A DNA stretch of 64,000 bases. It comes from Rhizobiales bacterium Ga0077545 (lineage in GTDB: Bacteria > Pseudomonadota > Alphaproteobacteria > Rhizobiales > Methylopilaceae). Location: NCBI GenBank assembly GCA_001464335.1, contig LNEV01000009.1, positions 124,001-188,000 of the forward strand, in the 5' to 3' direction. A program made the translations under genes and the position numbers. This document shows, in pieces, positions 52,192-62,251 of this stretch. The notes beneath the pieces were generated by a model. The model was given only the letters and a program-made list of their open reading frames with translations. It did no database searches and had not been told where the DNA came from. How positions within the stretch are numbered: the first letter of the stretch is position 1; every line of letters begins with the position of its first letter.

Positions 52192-53331
52192 ATGCTGAAT
52201 GATATTTCCGGACTCGGTCTGTCCGTAATCACCTACACACTGCCCTACATCGCGGTCCTGGCCGTGGTCATTTTCGTCCACGAAATGGGCCATTTCCTCG
52301 TCGCGCGCTGGTGCGGTGTCCGGGTTCTCACCTTCTCGATGGGCTTCGGCCCGGAGCTGTGGCACCGCTTCGACAAGCACGGGACGCGCTGGCGCATCGC
52401 CGCCGTTCCGCTCGGCGGATACGTGAAATTCTACGGCGACGAGAACGCCGCGAGCGCGCCGGATCGTGACGCCGTCGAGCGCATGTCGAAGAACGAGCGC
52501 AGCATCAGCCTGTTCGGCCAGCCGGTCCGCAACCGCGCCGCCATCGTCGCGGCGGGCCCCATCGCCAACTTCCTGCTGGCCATCGTCATTTTTGCCGGCA
52601 CGTTCTTTTTCCTCGGCCGTCCGGTCACCGAAGCGCGGGTCGATGCCGTCCAGCCGGGCAGCGCGGCGGAGCAGGCGGGCTTCCAGCCGAACGATCTCAT
52701 TCTGTCGATCGATGGTTCGCCCATCGAGAGCTTCACCGACATGCAGCGCATCGTGCGCATCAACGCCGAACAGCAATTGCAGGTTGCCGTGCGCCGCGAC
52801 GAGCAGGTGCTCGATCTGCAGGTGACGCCGCAGCTTCAGGAGCTGAAGGACAATTTCGGACAGGTCCATCGCATCGGCGTGCTGGGCATTTCGCGCAGCG
52901 ACGCGGCGGGCACCGTCACCCATCGCAGCTATTCGTTGCCCGAAGCGATGGTCGCGGGCGTGTCCGAGACATGGTTCGTCGTCGACCGCACCTTCGCCTA
53001 TATCGGCGGCCTCGTGACGGGCCGCGAATCGGCCGACCAATTGTCCGGCCCGATTCGCATCGCCCAGGTCTCGGGGCAGGCCGCGCAGCTCGGCTTCGAG
53101 GTCGTGCTGAACCTCACGGCGGTGCTTTCGGTGTCGATCGGCCTGCTCAATCTGTTCCCGATTCCGCTGCTCGACGGCGGGCATCTCGTCTACTACGCCA
53201 TCGAGGCGCTAAGAGGCCGTCCTCTCAGCGAAAAAGCGCAGGAATTCGGGTTCCGGATCGGCATTGCATTGGTGTTGTCGCTGATGCTTTTCGCGACCTG
53301 GAACGACATTCTTCACTTGACGTCGCTCTAG
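52192..53331 (+). CDS. rseP: Site-2 intramembrane zinc protease RseP
   Basis: Regulated intramembrane protease (379 residues) that cuts anti-sigma factors and signal-peptide remnants. The zinc motif VHEMGH (His30, Glu31, His34) lies in the first helix, one PDZ domain follows the second helix (about residues 140-215), and the third metal ligand is in LLDGGHL. It starts 33 bases after dxr in the conserved rseP-bamA order. Confidence 0.96.
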   Translation: MLNDISGLGLSVITYTLPYIAVLAVVIFVHEMGHFLVARWCGVRVLTFSMGFGPELWHRFDKHGTRWRIAAVPLGGYVKFYGDENAASAPDRDAVERMSKNERSISLFGQPVRNRAAIVAAGPIANFLLAIVIFAGTFFFLGRPVTEARVDAVQPGSAAEQAGFQPNDLILSIDGSPIESFTDMQRIVRINAEQQLQVAVRRDEQVLDLQVTPQLQELKDNFGQVHRIGVLGISRSDAAGTVTHRSYSLPEAMVAGVSETWFVVDRTFAYIGGLVTGRESADQLSGPIRIAQVSGQAAQLGFEVVLNLTAVLSVSIGLLNLFPIPLLDGGHLVYYAIEALRGRPLSEKAQEFGFRIGIALVLSLMLFATWNDILHLTSL

Positions 53332-53492
53332 CCGTTCGCCGGGCCGTGGCATCCGTGTCACGGCTCCCCGCAAAGGCGTCGGATTTCAGCAAAAACGGTT
53401 GCGACGCACGGGAATCCGGGTAAGACCGGAGACCAAGATTAGGAACAGGTCCGGCCGGAGGGGGTCTGGCGGACCATGCAGGGTGGGGCCCC

Positions 53493-55907
53493 ATGATTTC
53501 TGCGTACCGCGCGTTTCGGAAACTTACCGCGGCCTTCGTTTTGGCGGCTGGCCTTGTCTTTTCGGCCAGCCTGATCACGGCCATGTCCACTCCTGCCTTC
53601 GCGCAGGCCATCGAGGTTCGCGGCAACAGCCGCGTCGAAGCCGATGCCGTTCGCGCGCATTTCGCCACGGCTCCCGGCGAGCGCCTCGACAACACCAAGA
53701 TCGATGAAGCCGTGAAGGCGCTGTTCGCCACCGGCCTCTTCGAAGACGTGCGCGTCAGCCGCGCCGGCGGCCGCATCATCGTCACGGTCGTCGAGAACTC
53801 GGTCATCAACCGCGTCAGTTTCGAAGGCAACCGCAAGATCAAGGACGCGACGCTCGAAGCCGAGGTCCAGTCCAAGTCGCGCGGCCCGTTCAGCCAGGTC
53901 ATCGTCCAGTCGGACGTCCAGCGCGTCCTGGAACTCTATCGTCGCGGCGGGCGCTACAACGCGACCGTCGAGCCGCAGATCATTTCGCGCCCCAATGGCC
54001 GTGTCGACCTCGTGTTCGCCATCAACGAGGACAGCAAGAGCAAGATCGCCGAGATCGAGTTCGTCGGGAACGAGCAATATTCGGACAGCCGCCTGCGCGA
54101 CGAAATGACGACGACGCAGTCGAACTTCCTGAGCTGGCTCAAGACCTCCGACGTCTACGACGCCGACCGTCTGCAGGCCGACCTCGAACTCGTCCGCCGC
54201 TTCTATCTGAACAACGGCTATGCCGACTTCCGTGTCGTCTCGTCCGAAGTGAACTACGACAACGAGAACAACGCTTTCCGCATCACCGTCACGGTCGAGG
54301 AAGGCCCAGTCTATCGCTTCTCGTCGGTCGATGTTGAATCGAACGTCGCGGACGTTGATGCCAGTCAGCTCAAGGGCTCCATCCAGGGCGATGGTGGCGA
54401 CATCTACAGCGCCGACGACGTCGAGAAGACGGTCGAGCAGATGTCGATCGAGCTCGCGACCCGTGGCTACGCTTTCGCGCAGGTTCGCCCGCGTGGCCAG
54501 CGCGACTACGAAAACCACACCGTCGCGGTCACCTATTCGGTGGAGGAGGGCTCGCGCGTCTACGTCGAGCGCATCAACATCCGCGGCAACACCCGCACGC
54601 GCGATTACGTGATCCGCCGCGAATTCGATCTGGCGGAAGGCGATGCCTACAATCAGGCGCTCATCAACCGCGCCGAACGCCGCCTCAACCGCCTCGGCTT
54701 CTTCAAGGGCGTCCGCATCACCTCCGAGATGGGCTCCTCGCCCGACCGCGTGGTCGTTAATGTTGATGTTGAAGATCAGCCCACAGGCGAATTCTCCATC
54801 GCCGGCGGCTATTCGAGCGCCGACGGCCTGATCGCCGAAATCTCGCTGGCCGAGAAGAACCTGCTCGGCCGCGGCTACTATGCCAAGATTGGCGGCACCT
54901 TCGGTGACCGTACGCAGGGCGTGGATTTCAGCTTCACCGATCCCTACTTCATCGGTCGCCGCATCTCGGCGGGCTTCGACGTCTACTACAAGAACCGCGA
55001 AGCCTCGCGTTCGAACAACCTGTCTTACGATCTCGAAACGATCGGCGGGGCGCTGCGTCTCGGCTTCCCGATCACGGATCCGCTGACCTTCGGCGTGAAC
55101 TATCAGATCTACAACCGTGATATCAGCCTGCCGTCCGGGCTGACGGATGGTTGTAACTATCGTGGGAACATCAACTACGATCCGATCACGGGCGAATGTA
55201 TTACGCCGATTGACGGGGACCCCTACGAAGCTTCGCTTGCTCTGAAGGAAGCCGAGGGATCGACCCTTACGTCGCAGGTCGGCTATTCCTTCGTCTACAA
55301 CTCGCTGGACAACATCCAGAACCCGAAGGACGGCATCCGCGCCGAGTTCCGTCAGGACTTCGCCGGTCTGGGTGGTGATTCCGAGTTCCTGCGCACCACA
55401 TTCGATGGCCGCTATTACCACGAGCTGCCGCGTGACATCGTCGGCATGCTGCGCCTGCAGGCCGGACACATCATGTCTTGGGGTGACGACGATCTTCGGA
55501 TCATCGACCATTTCAACAAGGGCCCGGATCTCGTTCGCGGCTTCAAGAGCGGCGGCATCGGCCCTCGCGACGCGGCGACGGACGATCCGCTGGGCGGCTC
55601 GCTCTATGTCGGCGGTACGGCGGAAGCTATCTTCCCGCTGCCCTTCATTCCGAAGGAAATCGGCCTGAAGGGCGCGGTTTTCGCGGATGCCGGCACGCTG
55701 ATGAATTATGACGGCGAAACGGATTTCGGTCCGCTGGGAGATCTCGACGTCATCGGTGACGACGGCACAATCCGCTCCTCCGTCGGTGTCTCGCTGCTCT
55801 GGCAGTCGCCGATGGGTCCGCTGCGCTTCGATTATGCCTGGGCGCTTACCGACGAGGCAGGCGACGAGAAGCAGGCTTTCCGCTTCTCGGGCGGCGGCCG
55901 GTTCTGA
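53493..55907 (+). CDS. bamA: Outer membrane protein assembly factor BamA
   Basis: Core of the BAM complex that inserts beta-barrels. A signal peptide ends near AFA-Q (residues 37/38), then about five POTRA domains run to around residue 440, and a C-terminal barrel ends in Phe (SGGGRF). The VRGF motif of lid loop 6 reads LVRGFKSGGIGPRD. At 804 residues it is full length. It is 161 bases after rseP. Confidence 0.97.
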   Translation: MISAYRAFRKLTAAFVLAAGLVFSASLITAMSTPAFAQAIEVRGNSRVEADAVRAHFATAPGERLDNTKIDEAVKALFATGLFEDVRVSRAGGRIIVTVVENSVINRVSFEGNRKIKDATLEAEVQSKSRGPFSQVIVQSDVQRVLELYRRGGRYNATVEPQIISRPNGRVDLVFAINEDSKSKIAEIEFVGNEQYSDSRLRDEMTTTQSNFLSWLKTSDVYDADRLQADLELVRRFYLNNGYADFRVVSSEVNYDNENNAFRITVTVEEGPVYRFSSVDVESNVADVDASQLKGSIQGDGGDIYSADDVEKTVEQMSIELATRGYAFAQVRPRGQRDYENHTVAVTYSVEEGSRVYVERINIRGNTRTRDYVIRREFDLAEGDAYNQALINRAERRLNRLGFFKGVRITSEMGSSPDRVVVNVDVEDQPTGEFSIAGGYSSADGLIAEISLAEKNLLGRGYYAKIGGTFGDRTQGVDFSFTDPYFIGRRISAGFDVYYKNREASRSNNLSYDLETIGGALRLGFPITDPLTFGVNYQIYNRDISLPSGLTDGCNYRGNINYDPITGECITPIDGDPYEASLALKEAEGSTLTSQVGYSFVYNSLDNIQNPKDGIRAEFRQDFAGLGGDSEFLRTTFDGRYYHELPRDIVGMLRLQAGHIMSWGDDDLRIIDHFNKGPDLVRGFKSGGIGPRDAATDDPLGGSLYVGGTAEAIFPLPFIPKEIGLKGAVFADAGTLMNYDGETDFGPLGDLDVIGDDGTIRSSVGVSLLWQSPMGPLRFDYAWALTDEAGDEKQAFRFSGGGRF

Positions 55908-55964
55908 GAACAGGATCCGCTCCGCGCACAGCGGGGCGGATCGGCCCTTTCGAGGGCTGACCCA

Positions 55965-57023
55965 ATGAGCGAACCGCGTTTCTTTCCCGCTCCCAAACCG
56001 GTTTCCTTGGCGGAGATCGCCACCCGCACGGATTCGGAGCTGCGCGGCGACGGCGCCGTTCTGGTCTCGGGTGTCGGCCCGGTCGAAAGCGCGGGCCCCG
56101 GCGATTTCGCCTATCTTGACAATGCGTCGTACATACCTGCGCTCCAGACGACGGCAGCTGCTGCCTGCGCCGTTGCTCCCAAGCTCGCAGACCGGGCTCC
56201 GGCCGGGCTTGCCCTTCTGATTTCGAAAGACCCGTACCGCGTTTTCGCGCAAGTGACGGCCTTGCTCTATCCCGACGCGATGAGCCCGACGCCTGTCTTC
56301 GAAGACCGGGGTGTTGCGCCCGGCGCGGTCGTTCATCCAGATGCGCGCCTTGAGGCCGATGTCACGGTCGATCCGGGCGCGGTGATCGGCCCCCGCGCCG
56401 AAATCGGCGCGGGCACCGTCATCGCCGCCAATGCCGTGATCGGCGCCGATGTGCGTATCGGGCGCGACAGCTATGTTGGGCCCGGCGCGAGCGTGCTGCA
56501 CGCGCTCCTCGGCAACCGCGTCATCCTTCATGGCGGCGTGCGTGTGGGGCAGGACGGGTTCGGCTTCGCGATGAGCCCGCGCGGCCACCTCAAAGTGCCC
56601 CAGATCGGCCGCGTCATCATCCAGGACGACGTCGAGATCGGCGCCTCCACCTGTGTGGCGCGTGGATCGACGCGCGACACCATCATCGGTGAAGGCACCA
56701 AGATCGACAATCTGTGCATGATCGCCCACAACGTCGTCATCGGTCGCCATTGCGTGATTGTCTCGCAGGTCGGCATATCGGGCAGTTGCACGGTCGGCGA
56801 TTTTGTGGTCATGGCCGGTCAGGTCGGGCTCGCGGGCCATCTCAACATCGGTAGCGGCGCCCAGATCGGCGCGCAGGCGGGTGTCATGAAGGACGTTCCG
56901 GCCGGTGCGAAAGTTGGGGGTTCACCGGCAACGAGCATGCGCCAATGGCTGCGCGAGGTCGCCTGGCTGCGGCGCGCCTCCGGCGGGGCGCCGGACAAAG
57001 GCACGCCCGAAAAGGCTGAATGA
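55965..57023 (+). CDS. lpxD: UDP-3-O-(3-hydroxyacyl)glucosamine N-acyltransferase
   Basis: Third step of lipid A synthesis. The N-terminal uridine-binding domain (about residues 1-105) is followed by a left-handed beta-helix of hexapeptide repeats ([14 protein letters not shown] onward), with the catalytic His in [13 protein letters not shown]. 352 residues, ending in a helix. It follows bamA by 57 bases. Confidence 0.96.
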   Translation: MSEPRFFPAPKPVSLAEIATRTDSELRGDGAVLVSGVGPVESAGPGDFAYLDNASYIPALQTTAAAACAVAPKLADRAPAGLALLISKDPYRVFAQVTALLYPDAMSPTPVFEDRGVAPGAVVHPDARLEADVTVDPGAVIGPRAEIGAGTVIAANAVIGADVRIGRDSYVGPGASVLHALLGNRVILHGGVRVGQDGFGFAMSPRGHLKVPQIGRVIIQDDVEIGASTCVARGSTRDTIIGEGTKIDNLCMIAHNVVIGRHCVIVSQVGISGSCTVGDFVVMAGQVGLAGHLNIGSGAQIGAQAGVMKDVPAGAKVGGSPATSMRQWLREVAWLRRASGGAPDKGTPEKAE

Positions 57024-57033
57024 GGAGGACGAT

Positions 57034-57495
57034 GTGACGACCGAACAGAGCGCCGAACTCGGCACAGCCGATATCGAGCGCATCCTCAAACTGCTGCCGC
57101 ACCGCTATCCGTTTCTGCTCGTCGATCGCATCATCGAGATGAAGGGCGATGAGAGCTGCATCGGCATCAAATGCGTGACCTATAACGAGCCGCAATTCAC
57201 CGGGCATTTTCCGGGGCATCCGATCATGCCGGGCGTTCTCATCATCGAGGGCATGACGCAGACGGCGGGCGCGTTGTGCGTGTCGGCCCTCGGCGGCAAC
57301 CGCCCGGGCATCGTCTATTTCGTGAGCATCGACAATTGCAAATTCCGCAAGCCGGTCGTTCCCGGAGACCGGCTCGAATACCATCTGAAGAAGATCCGCT
57401 CGCGCCGCAACATCTGGTGGTTCCACGGCGAAGCCAAGGTCGATGGCGTTGTGGTGGCCGAGGCCGATGTCGGGGCCATGCTGGCTGAAATGTGA
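57034..57495 (+). CDS. fabZ: 3-hydroxyacyl-[acyl-carrier-protein] dehydratase FabZ
   Basis: Hot-dog-fold dehydratase of fatty acid elongation (153 residues). The active site [17 protein letters not shown] contains the His and Glu. The start is GTG 57034, decided by AGGAGG at 57023-57028; an ATG at 57032 is out of frame. It lies between lpxD and lpxA, balancing membrane fatty acid and lipid A synthesis. Confidence 0.95.
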   Translation: MTTEQSAELGTADIERILKLLPHRYPFLLVDRIIEMKGDESCIGIKCVTYNEPQFTGHFPGHPIMPGVLIIEGMTQTAGALCVSALGGNRPGIVYFVSIDNCKFRKPVVPGDRLEYHLKKIRSRRNIWWFHGEAKVDGVVVAEADVGAMLAEM

Positions 57496-57497
57496 CC

Positions 57498-58304
57498 ATG
57501 GCCAAGATTCATGCGACAGCGATCATCGAGGACGGCGCGCAGATTGGTGCGGATGTCGAAATCGGGCCGTTCTGCCACATCGGCCCCGAGGTCGCACTCG
57601 GCGACGGCAGTGTATTGAAATCGCATGTCGTGCTGGCGGGCCGCACCCGGATCGGCGCAAGGGCGCGCATTTTCCCCTTCGCTTCCATCGGCCACCAGCC
57701 GCAGGATCTCAAATACAAGGATGAGCCCTCGACGCTCACCATCGGCGACGATTGCCTGATCCGCGAAGGCGTGACCATGAATCCGGGCACCGAAGGCGGC
57801 ACGATGACGACGAGCGTCGGAGACCGCTGCGCCTTTCTCGCCAATTCCCATGTCGGGCATGACTGCCGGGTCGGCAGCAATGTCATCCTTTCCAACAATG
57901 TCATGCTGGCCGGGCATGTCACGGTGGGCGACTTCGTGATCATGGGCGGCGGTTCGGCGGTGATCCAGTTTGCGCGCGTCGGCTCGCACGCTTTTGTCGG
58001 CGGGCTCGCGGGCGTCGAGAACGACCTCATTCCGTACGGCATGGCGACCGGAAACCGCGCTCATCTCATCGGGCTCAATCTCGTCGGCCTGCGGCGGCGC
58101 AATTTCGACCGCGACCAGATCAACACGTTGCGCCGTGCCTACCGCCAGCTCTTCGCGGAAGAGGGAACGCTGAAAGAGCGCGTCGAAGACGTCGCGACCG
58201 AATTCGCAGGCGTGCCACTTGTCGAAGAAGTTGTTGCTTTTATCCGGGCCGGCGGCGACCGGGCAATCTGCGGCCCATCCCATGCCGAGCCCGTTGGCGC
58301 CTGA
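57498..58304 (+). CDS. lpxA: UDP-N-acetylglucosamine O-acyltransferase
   Basis: First step of lipid A synthesis. Hexapeptide-repeat beta-helix with the catalytic His in SHVGHDC and a C-terminal helical part with RRAYRQLF. 268 residues from ATG 57498; a GTG at 57492 that overlaps the fabZ stop is the alternative. Its end overlaps lpxI by 23 bases. Confidence 0.96.
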   Translation: MAKIHATAIIEDGAQIGADVEIGPFCHIGPEVALGDGSVLKSHVVLAGRTRIGARARIFPFASIGHQPQDLKYKDEPSTLTIGDDCLIREGVTMNPGTEGGTMTTSVGDRCAFLANSHVGHDCRVGSNVILSNNVMLAGHVTVGDFVIMGGGSAVIQFARVGSHAFVGGLAGVENDLIPYGMATGNRAHLIGLNLVGLRRRNFDRDQINTLRRAYRQLFAEEGTLKERVEDVATEFAGVPLVEEVVAFIRAGGDRAICGPSHAEPVGA

Positions 58305-59136
58305 CATTACATCGCCTCTTGCGATCGTCTGCGGCGCGGGCGATTTTCCGCTCGCCGTGGCCGACGCGATCGCCACGTCAGGCCGCCCGGTCTTTCTGAT
58401 CGGAATCGAGGGTTCGGCGAGCCCCGAGATCGCGCGGCATCCGCATGCGTGGTCGCGTCTCGGGCGGGCGGGACGCATTCTCGGGCTTGCGCACAAGGCC
58501 GGAGCGAGGGAGATCGCCCTTGTAGGCGCCGTGCGGCGTCCCTCATCGCCGCTCGATGTTCTGCCCGATCTGCGGGGCTTTCGCTTGCTTCTGCGTATCC
58601 TCGGGCGCGGCGACAATCACATGTTGAGCACCATCGCCCAGGATCTGGCGCGCGAAGGGCTGACGGTGCGCGGCGTGCACGAGATCGCGCCGGGGCTCAT
58701 CTTGCCGGCAGGCACGCTCGGTCACCGCGGCCCGTCCGAAGAGGCCATCCGCGCCGCCGAACTCGGCTTCGATGTCCTGGCGGCACTCAGTCCCTACGAT
58801 ATCGGTCAGGCGGTCATTGTCGCGGACCGGCGCGTCGTGGCCATCGAAGCGGCCGAAGGCACCGACCTCATGCTGGAACGCGTTGCAGATTTGCGTGCCT
58901 CGAGTCGCCTCAAACTGCCGCGAGGGACCAGCGTGCTCGTCAAGGCCGCCAAGCACGGGCAGGACTTGCGGCTCGACACTCCCGCGATTGGCCCGAGGAC
59001 GGTTGACCGCGCGGCTGCGGCAGGCCTTTCCGGCATCGCAATTGCCGCCGGTCAGGTCATGACGCCCGACACCGGCACGCTGATCGCGGCTGCCGATGCC
59101 GCCGGCATCTTCGTGCTCGGGTTAAAACGCCCATGA
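58282..59136 (+). CDS. lpxI: UDP-2,3-diacylglucosamine diphosphatase LpxI
   Basis: Cleaves UDP-diacylglucosamine to lipid X; the alphaproteobacterial replacement for LpxH, formerly DUF1009. The opening LAIVCGAGDFPLAVADA, GRGDNHMLSTIAQ and the late VLVKAAKHGQDLRLDTPAIG with its catalytic Asp are present. 284 residues from ATG 58282, inside the end of lpxA; it overlaps lpxB by four bases. Confidence 0.94.
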   Translation: MPSPLAPDITSPLAIVCGAGDFPLAVADAIATSGRPVFLIGIEGSASPEIARHPHAWSRLGRAGRILGLAHKAGAREIALVGAVRRPSSPLDVLPDLRGFRLLLRILGRGDNHMLSTIAQDLAREGLTVRGVHEIAPGLILPAGTLGHRGPSEEAIRAAELGFDVLAALSPYDIGQAVIVADRRVVAIEAAEGTDLMLERVADLRASSRLKLPRGTSVLVKAAKHGQDLRLDTPAIGPRTVDRAAAAGLSGIAIAAGQVMTPDTGTLIAAADAAGIFVLGLKRP

Positions 59137-60296
59137 GCCGCCCGCTCTCGGTGTTCATCCTCGCTGGCGAGCATTCGGGCGATCAGCTCGGCTTCAAGCT
59201 GATGCGCGCGCTGCGGGATCTCCATCCGGGCGATCTGTACATACGCGGGGTCGGTGGACCTCGCATGGAAGGCGAGGGGCTGCAGAGTCTGTTTCCGATG
59301 GACGACATCGCTGTCATGGGCATCGGGCCGGTGATCGGCCGATTGCCGCTCCTGCTGCGACGCATCCGCGAGACGGCCGACGCGATCGTCGCCGACCCGC
59401 CCAATGTGCTTGTCATCATCGACAGCCCGGACTTCACCCATCGCGTGGCGCGGCGCGTTCGGCAGAAGCTGCCGAACCTCCCGATTGTCGATTACGTCTC
59501 GCCGACCGTCTGGGCTTGGCGGCCGGGGCGCGCGAAGAAGATGCGGGCTTATGTCGACCACGTTCTGGCACTTCTCCCGTTCGAGCCGGCCGCGCATCGG
59601 CGCCTTGGCGGGCCGGACTGCAGCTATGTCGGCCACCCTCTTGTCGAGCGGCTTGACGAGTTTCGGCCCGCACCCGGTGAGCGTGCCGCGATTTCGGATG
59701 AGGTGCGGCTTCTTGTTCTTCCCGGCAGCCGGCTGTCGGTGGTCCGTAGGCACATGGATCTCTTCGGAAACGTCGTTGCGCGGCTCGCGGAGCAGCATCC
59801 GGCGTTGAAGATCACATTGCCGACGGTCGGGCATATTGCGCAGGAGATCGAGGCGCTTTCGGTCAAATGGAAGGTGCGGCCGGAGATCGTCATCGGGGAG
59901 GACGAGAAGCTGCGGGCAATGCGGCGTGCCAATGCAGCTCTTGCATCCTCCGGGACGGTCACTCTGGAGCTTGCCGTGTCCGGTATCCCACATGTCGGTG
60001 CGTACAGGATCGACGGGGTTGTGAGGCTTTTGCGACCGTTCGTGAAGCTGACCGCGCAGCACATCCTCCTCCCCAATCTCATCCTCGACCGCCGTGTCAT
60101 TCCGGAATTCGTCGCCGAGGAAGCAAATGCGGAAAACCTCTACGCGGCGCTCCTGCCTCTTTTCTCCGACACGCCGGAGCGGCGTCTTCAAGAGGCGGGA
60201 CTGGCCGAGCTGGATGAACGCATGCGCGTGCCCGACGCGCCGAGCCGTGTTGCCGCGCGTGTGGTTCTGGACTGTGCGGACAAGGGGAGGATGTGA
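59133..60296 (+). CDS. lpxB: Lipid-A-disaccharide synthase
   Basis: GT19 glycosyltransferase joining lipid X with UDP-diacylglucosamine. N-terminal LAGEHSGDQLG, IDSPDFTHRVAR, the YVSPTVWAWRPGRAKK segment and SGTVTLELAVSGIP near the nucleotide site are all intact. 387 residues. It shares its last base with the start of the next gene. Confidence 0.96.
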   Translation: MSRPLSVFILAGEHSGDQLGFKLMRALRDLHPGDLYIRGVGGPRMEGEGLQSLFPMDDIAVMGIGPVIGRLPLLLRRIRETADAIVADPPNVLVIIDSPDFTHRVARRVRQKLPNLPIVDYVSPTVWAWRPGRAKKMRAYVDHVLALLPFEPAAHRRLGGPDCSYVGHPLVERLDEFRPAPGERAAISDEVRLLVLPGSRLSVVRRHMDLFGNVVARLAEQHPALKITLPTVGHIAQEIEALSVKWKVRPEIVIGEDEKLRAMRRANAALASSGTVTLELAVSGIPHVGAYRIDGVVRLLRPFVKLTAQHILLPNLILDRRVIPEFVAEEANAENLYAALLPLFSDTPERRLQEAGLAELDERMRVPDAPSRVAARVVLDCADKGRM

Positions 60297-60829
60297 TGAA
60301 TGTTCTTCTCGTGCCAGGCCTCGGAAACTCCGGCCCCGACCACTGGATGAGCCATTGGGAAAAGGCGCTTCGGGCACACCGTGCTGAATTTGACGATTGG
60401 GATGATCCTGTTCCGGAAAGCTGGATTGCGCGTCTGGACGTCGAGATCGCGGCCGCCGGACGCGATGTCATTCTGGTCGCGCACAGCCTCGGATGCGCAA
60501 CCATCGCCCATTGGGCGCTCACGCATCGCGGACCGGTTCGCGCGGCCGTTCTCGTTGCGCCGCCCGACGTCGATTCCGATGTGCATGTACCGGCCGTTGT
60601 CAAAAGGTTCGCGCCCATGCCGACGATGCCTCTTCCGTTTCCGGCAATCGTCGTTGCCAGCACCGACGATCCCTATGCGGACATCGGACGTGCGGAAGTT
60701 TTTGCAAAGAATTGGGGCGCTGATTTCCGCAGCGTCGGGCCGAAGGGGCACATCAACGCCGCCAGCAATCTCGGCAGCTGGCCCGAGGGGCGAGCGATCC
60801 TGAACAGATTTGTCGCGGGCCTTGGCTAG
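60296..60829 (+). CDS. RBBP9/YdeN-type serine hydrolase
   Basis: A small alpha/beta hydrolase (177 residues). The opening LLVPGLGNSGPDHWMSHWE and nucleophile HSLGC (Ser) with a probable Asp in STDDPYADI and His in PKGHINAASN match the RBBP9/YdeN family. The ATG overlaps the lpxB stop (ATGA), so it is translated with the lipid A genes. Its substrate is unknown, and a role in envelope metabolism is inference from position only. Confidence 0.9.
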   Translation: MNVLLVPGLGNSGPDHWMSHWEKALRAHRAEFDDWDDPVPESWIARLDVEIAAAGRDVILVAHSLGCATIAHWALTHRGPVRAAVLVAPPDVDSDVHVPAVVKRFAPMPTMPLPFPAIVVASTDDPYADIGRAEVFAKNWGADFRSVGPKGHINAASNLGSWPEGRAILNRFVAGLG

Positions 60830-60839
60830 GCCCGCGACA
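60811..60839. terminator. Strong hairpin over the hydrolase stop, facing gltA
   Basis: An 11-base perfect stem TGTCGCGGGCC / GGCCCGCGACA with loop TTGGCTA. The hydrolase stop codon (60827-60829) lies within it. It is followed by an A-run on the plus strand and no T-run on either side, so it may be a barrier rather than a classical terminator. Confidence 0.45.
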
Positions 60840-60850
60840 AAAACACTTTC

Positions 60851-62143
60851 TTAGCCGCGCTTGGTCGTCGGAATGTACTCACGTTCCACTTCGCCGCGAT
60901 AAAGCTGGCGCGGGCGGCCGATGCGCTGGTCCGGATCCTCGATCATTTCCTTCCACTGCGCGATCCAGCCCACAGTTCGGGCGACGGAGAACAGCACAGT
61001 GAACATTGAGGTGGGGAAGCCCATCGCGCGCAGCGTGATGCCCGAATAGAAATCGATGTTCGGGTACAGTTTGCGCTCGACGAAATACTCGTCCTGCAGC
61101 GCGACCTTTTCGAGCTCGACGGCGACTTCCAGAAGCGGATCGTTCTTCTTGCCGAGTTCGGCGAGAACCTCCCGCGAGGTCTGCTGCATGATCTTCGCGC
61201 GCGGATCGTAGTTCTTGTACACGCGATGACCGAAGCCCATGAGACGGAACGGGTCGTTCTTGTCCTTGGCGCGGTTGACGAATTCGGGAATACGGTCGGC
61301 CGAGCCGATTTCCTCGAGCATCTTGAGCGCGGCTTCATTGGCGCCGCCATGCGCCGGGCCCCAGAGACAGGCAATGCCCGCCGCAATACAGGCGAACGGG
61401 TTCGCCCCGGACGATCCTGCGAGGCGCACGGTGGAGGTTGAGGCATTCTGCTCGTGGTCGGCGTGCAGGGTGAAGATGCGGTCGAGCGCGCGCGAGAACA
61501 CAGGGTTCACCACATAGTCCTCGCACGGCACGGCGAAGCACATACGCAGGAAGTTCGACGCGTAATCGAGATCGTTCTTCGGATAAACGAAGGGCTGACC
61601 GATATGGTACTTGAAGGCCATCGCCGCAAGCGTCGGTACTTTTGCGATCATGCGAATGGAGGCGATTTCGCGCGCCATCGGATCGGAAATGTCCGTCGAG
61701 TCGTGGTAGAACGCGGCCATCGCACCCACGCTGGCAACCATGATGGACATGGGATGTGCGTCGCGGCGGAAGCCGGTGAAGAACCGCGACATCTGTTCAT
61801 GCACCATTGTATGGCGCGTCACGCGGGTGTCGAAATCGGCCTTCTGCGCGGCTGTCGGCAGTTCGCCGTACAGAAGCAGATAGCAGCAATCGAGGAAATC
61901 GCCGCCTTCGGCGACCTGATCGATCGGATATCCGCGATAGCGCAGAATTCCGGCGTCGCCGTCGATATAGGTGATCGTCGAGGCGCAGCTCGCCGTCGAT
62001 GTGAAACCGGGATCGTAGGTGAACGCACCGGTCTGGGCATAGAGCTTGGAAATGTCGATGACGTCTGGCCCTGTCGAGCCTTCGTAGACGGGGAACTCAT
62101 GGCTCTTGTTGTCCAAGATCAGCGTTGCCGATTTCCCGCTCAT
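60851..62143 (-). CDS. gltA: Citrate synthase (type II, gltA)
   Basis: First enzyme of the TCA cycle, 430 residues, of the hexameric NADH-sensitive Gram-negative group. Catalytic features are the His in HADHEQNAS and [10 protein letters not shown], and the Asp region near [10 protein letters not shown]-terminal DLRGITYIDGD-type signature reads [20 protein letters not shown] (shown in part: [17 protein letters not shown]). It converges on the lpx series and is 108 bases downstream of gltX. Confidence 0.97.
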   Translation of the reverse strand: MSGKSATLILDNKSHEFPVYEGSTGPDVIDISKLYAQTGAFTYDPGFTSTASCASTITYIDGDAGILRYRGYPIDQVAEGGDFLDCCYLLLYGELPTAAQKADFDTRVTRHTMVHEQMSRFFTGFRRDAHPMSIMVASVGAMAAFYHDSTDISDPMAREIASIRMIAKVPTLAAMAFKYHIGQPFVYPKNDLDYASNFLRMCFAVPCEDYVVNPVFSRALDRIFTLHADHEQNASTSTVRLAGSSGANPFACIAAGIACLWGPAHGGANEAALKMLEEIGSADRIPEFVNRAKDKNDPFRLMGFGHRVYKNYDPRAKIMQQTSREVLAELGKKNDPLLEVAVELEKVALQDEYFVERKLYPNIDFYSGITLRAMGFPTSMFTVLFSVARTVGWIAQWKEMIEDPDQRIGRPRQLYRGEVEREYIPTTKRG

Positions 62144-62251
62144 GTGTCCTCCAATATCCGCAACATGAAGCTATTCCGATGCCACGGAATAGCCTCTTTC
62201 TCTAACGGATAAGCGGGTCCGCTAGCAAGCGAACCATGGTTGCAGAGGGAT

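Noticed and set aside
53439-56840. Very long open frame on the minus strand opposite bamA-lpxD
   Set aside because: No domain or ribosome binding site; bamA and lpxD are certain on the other strand.
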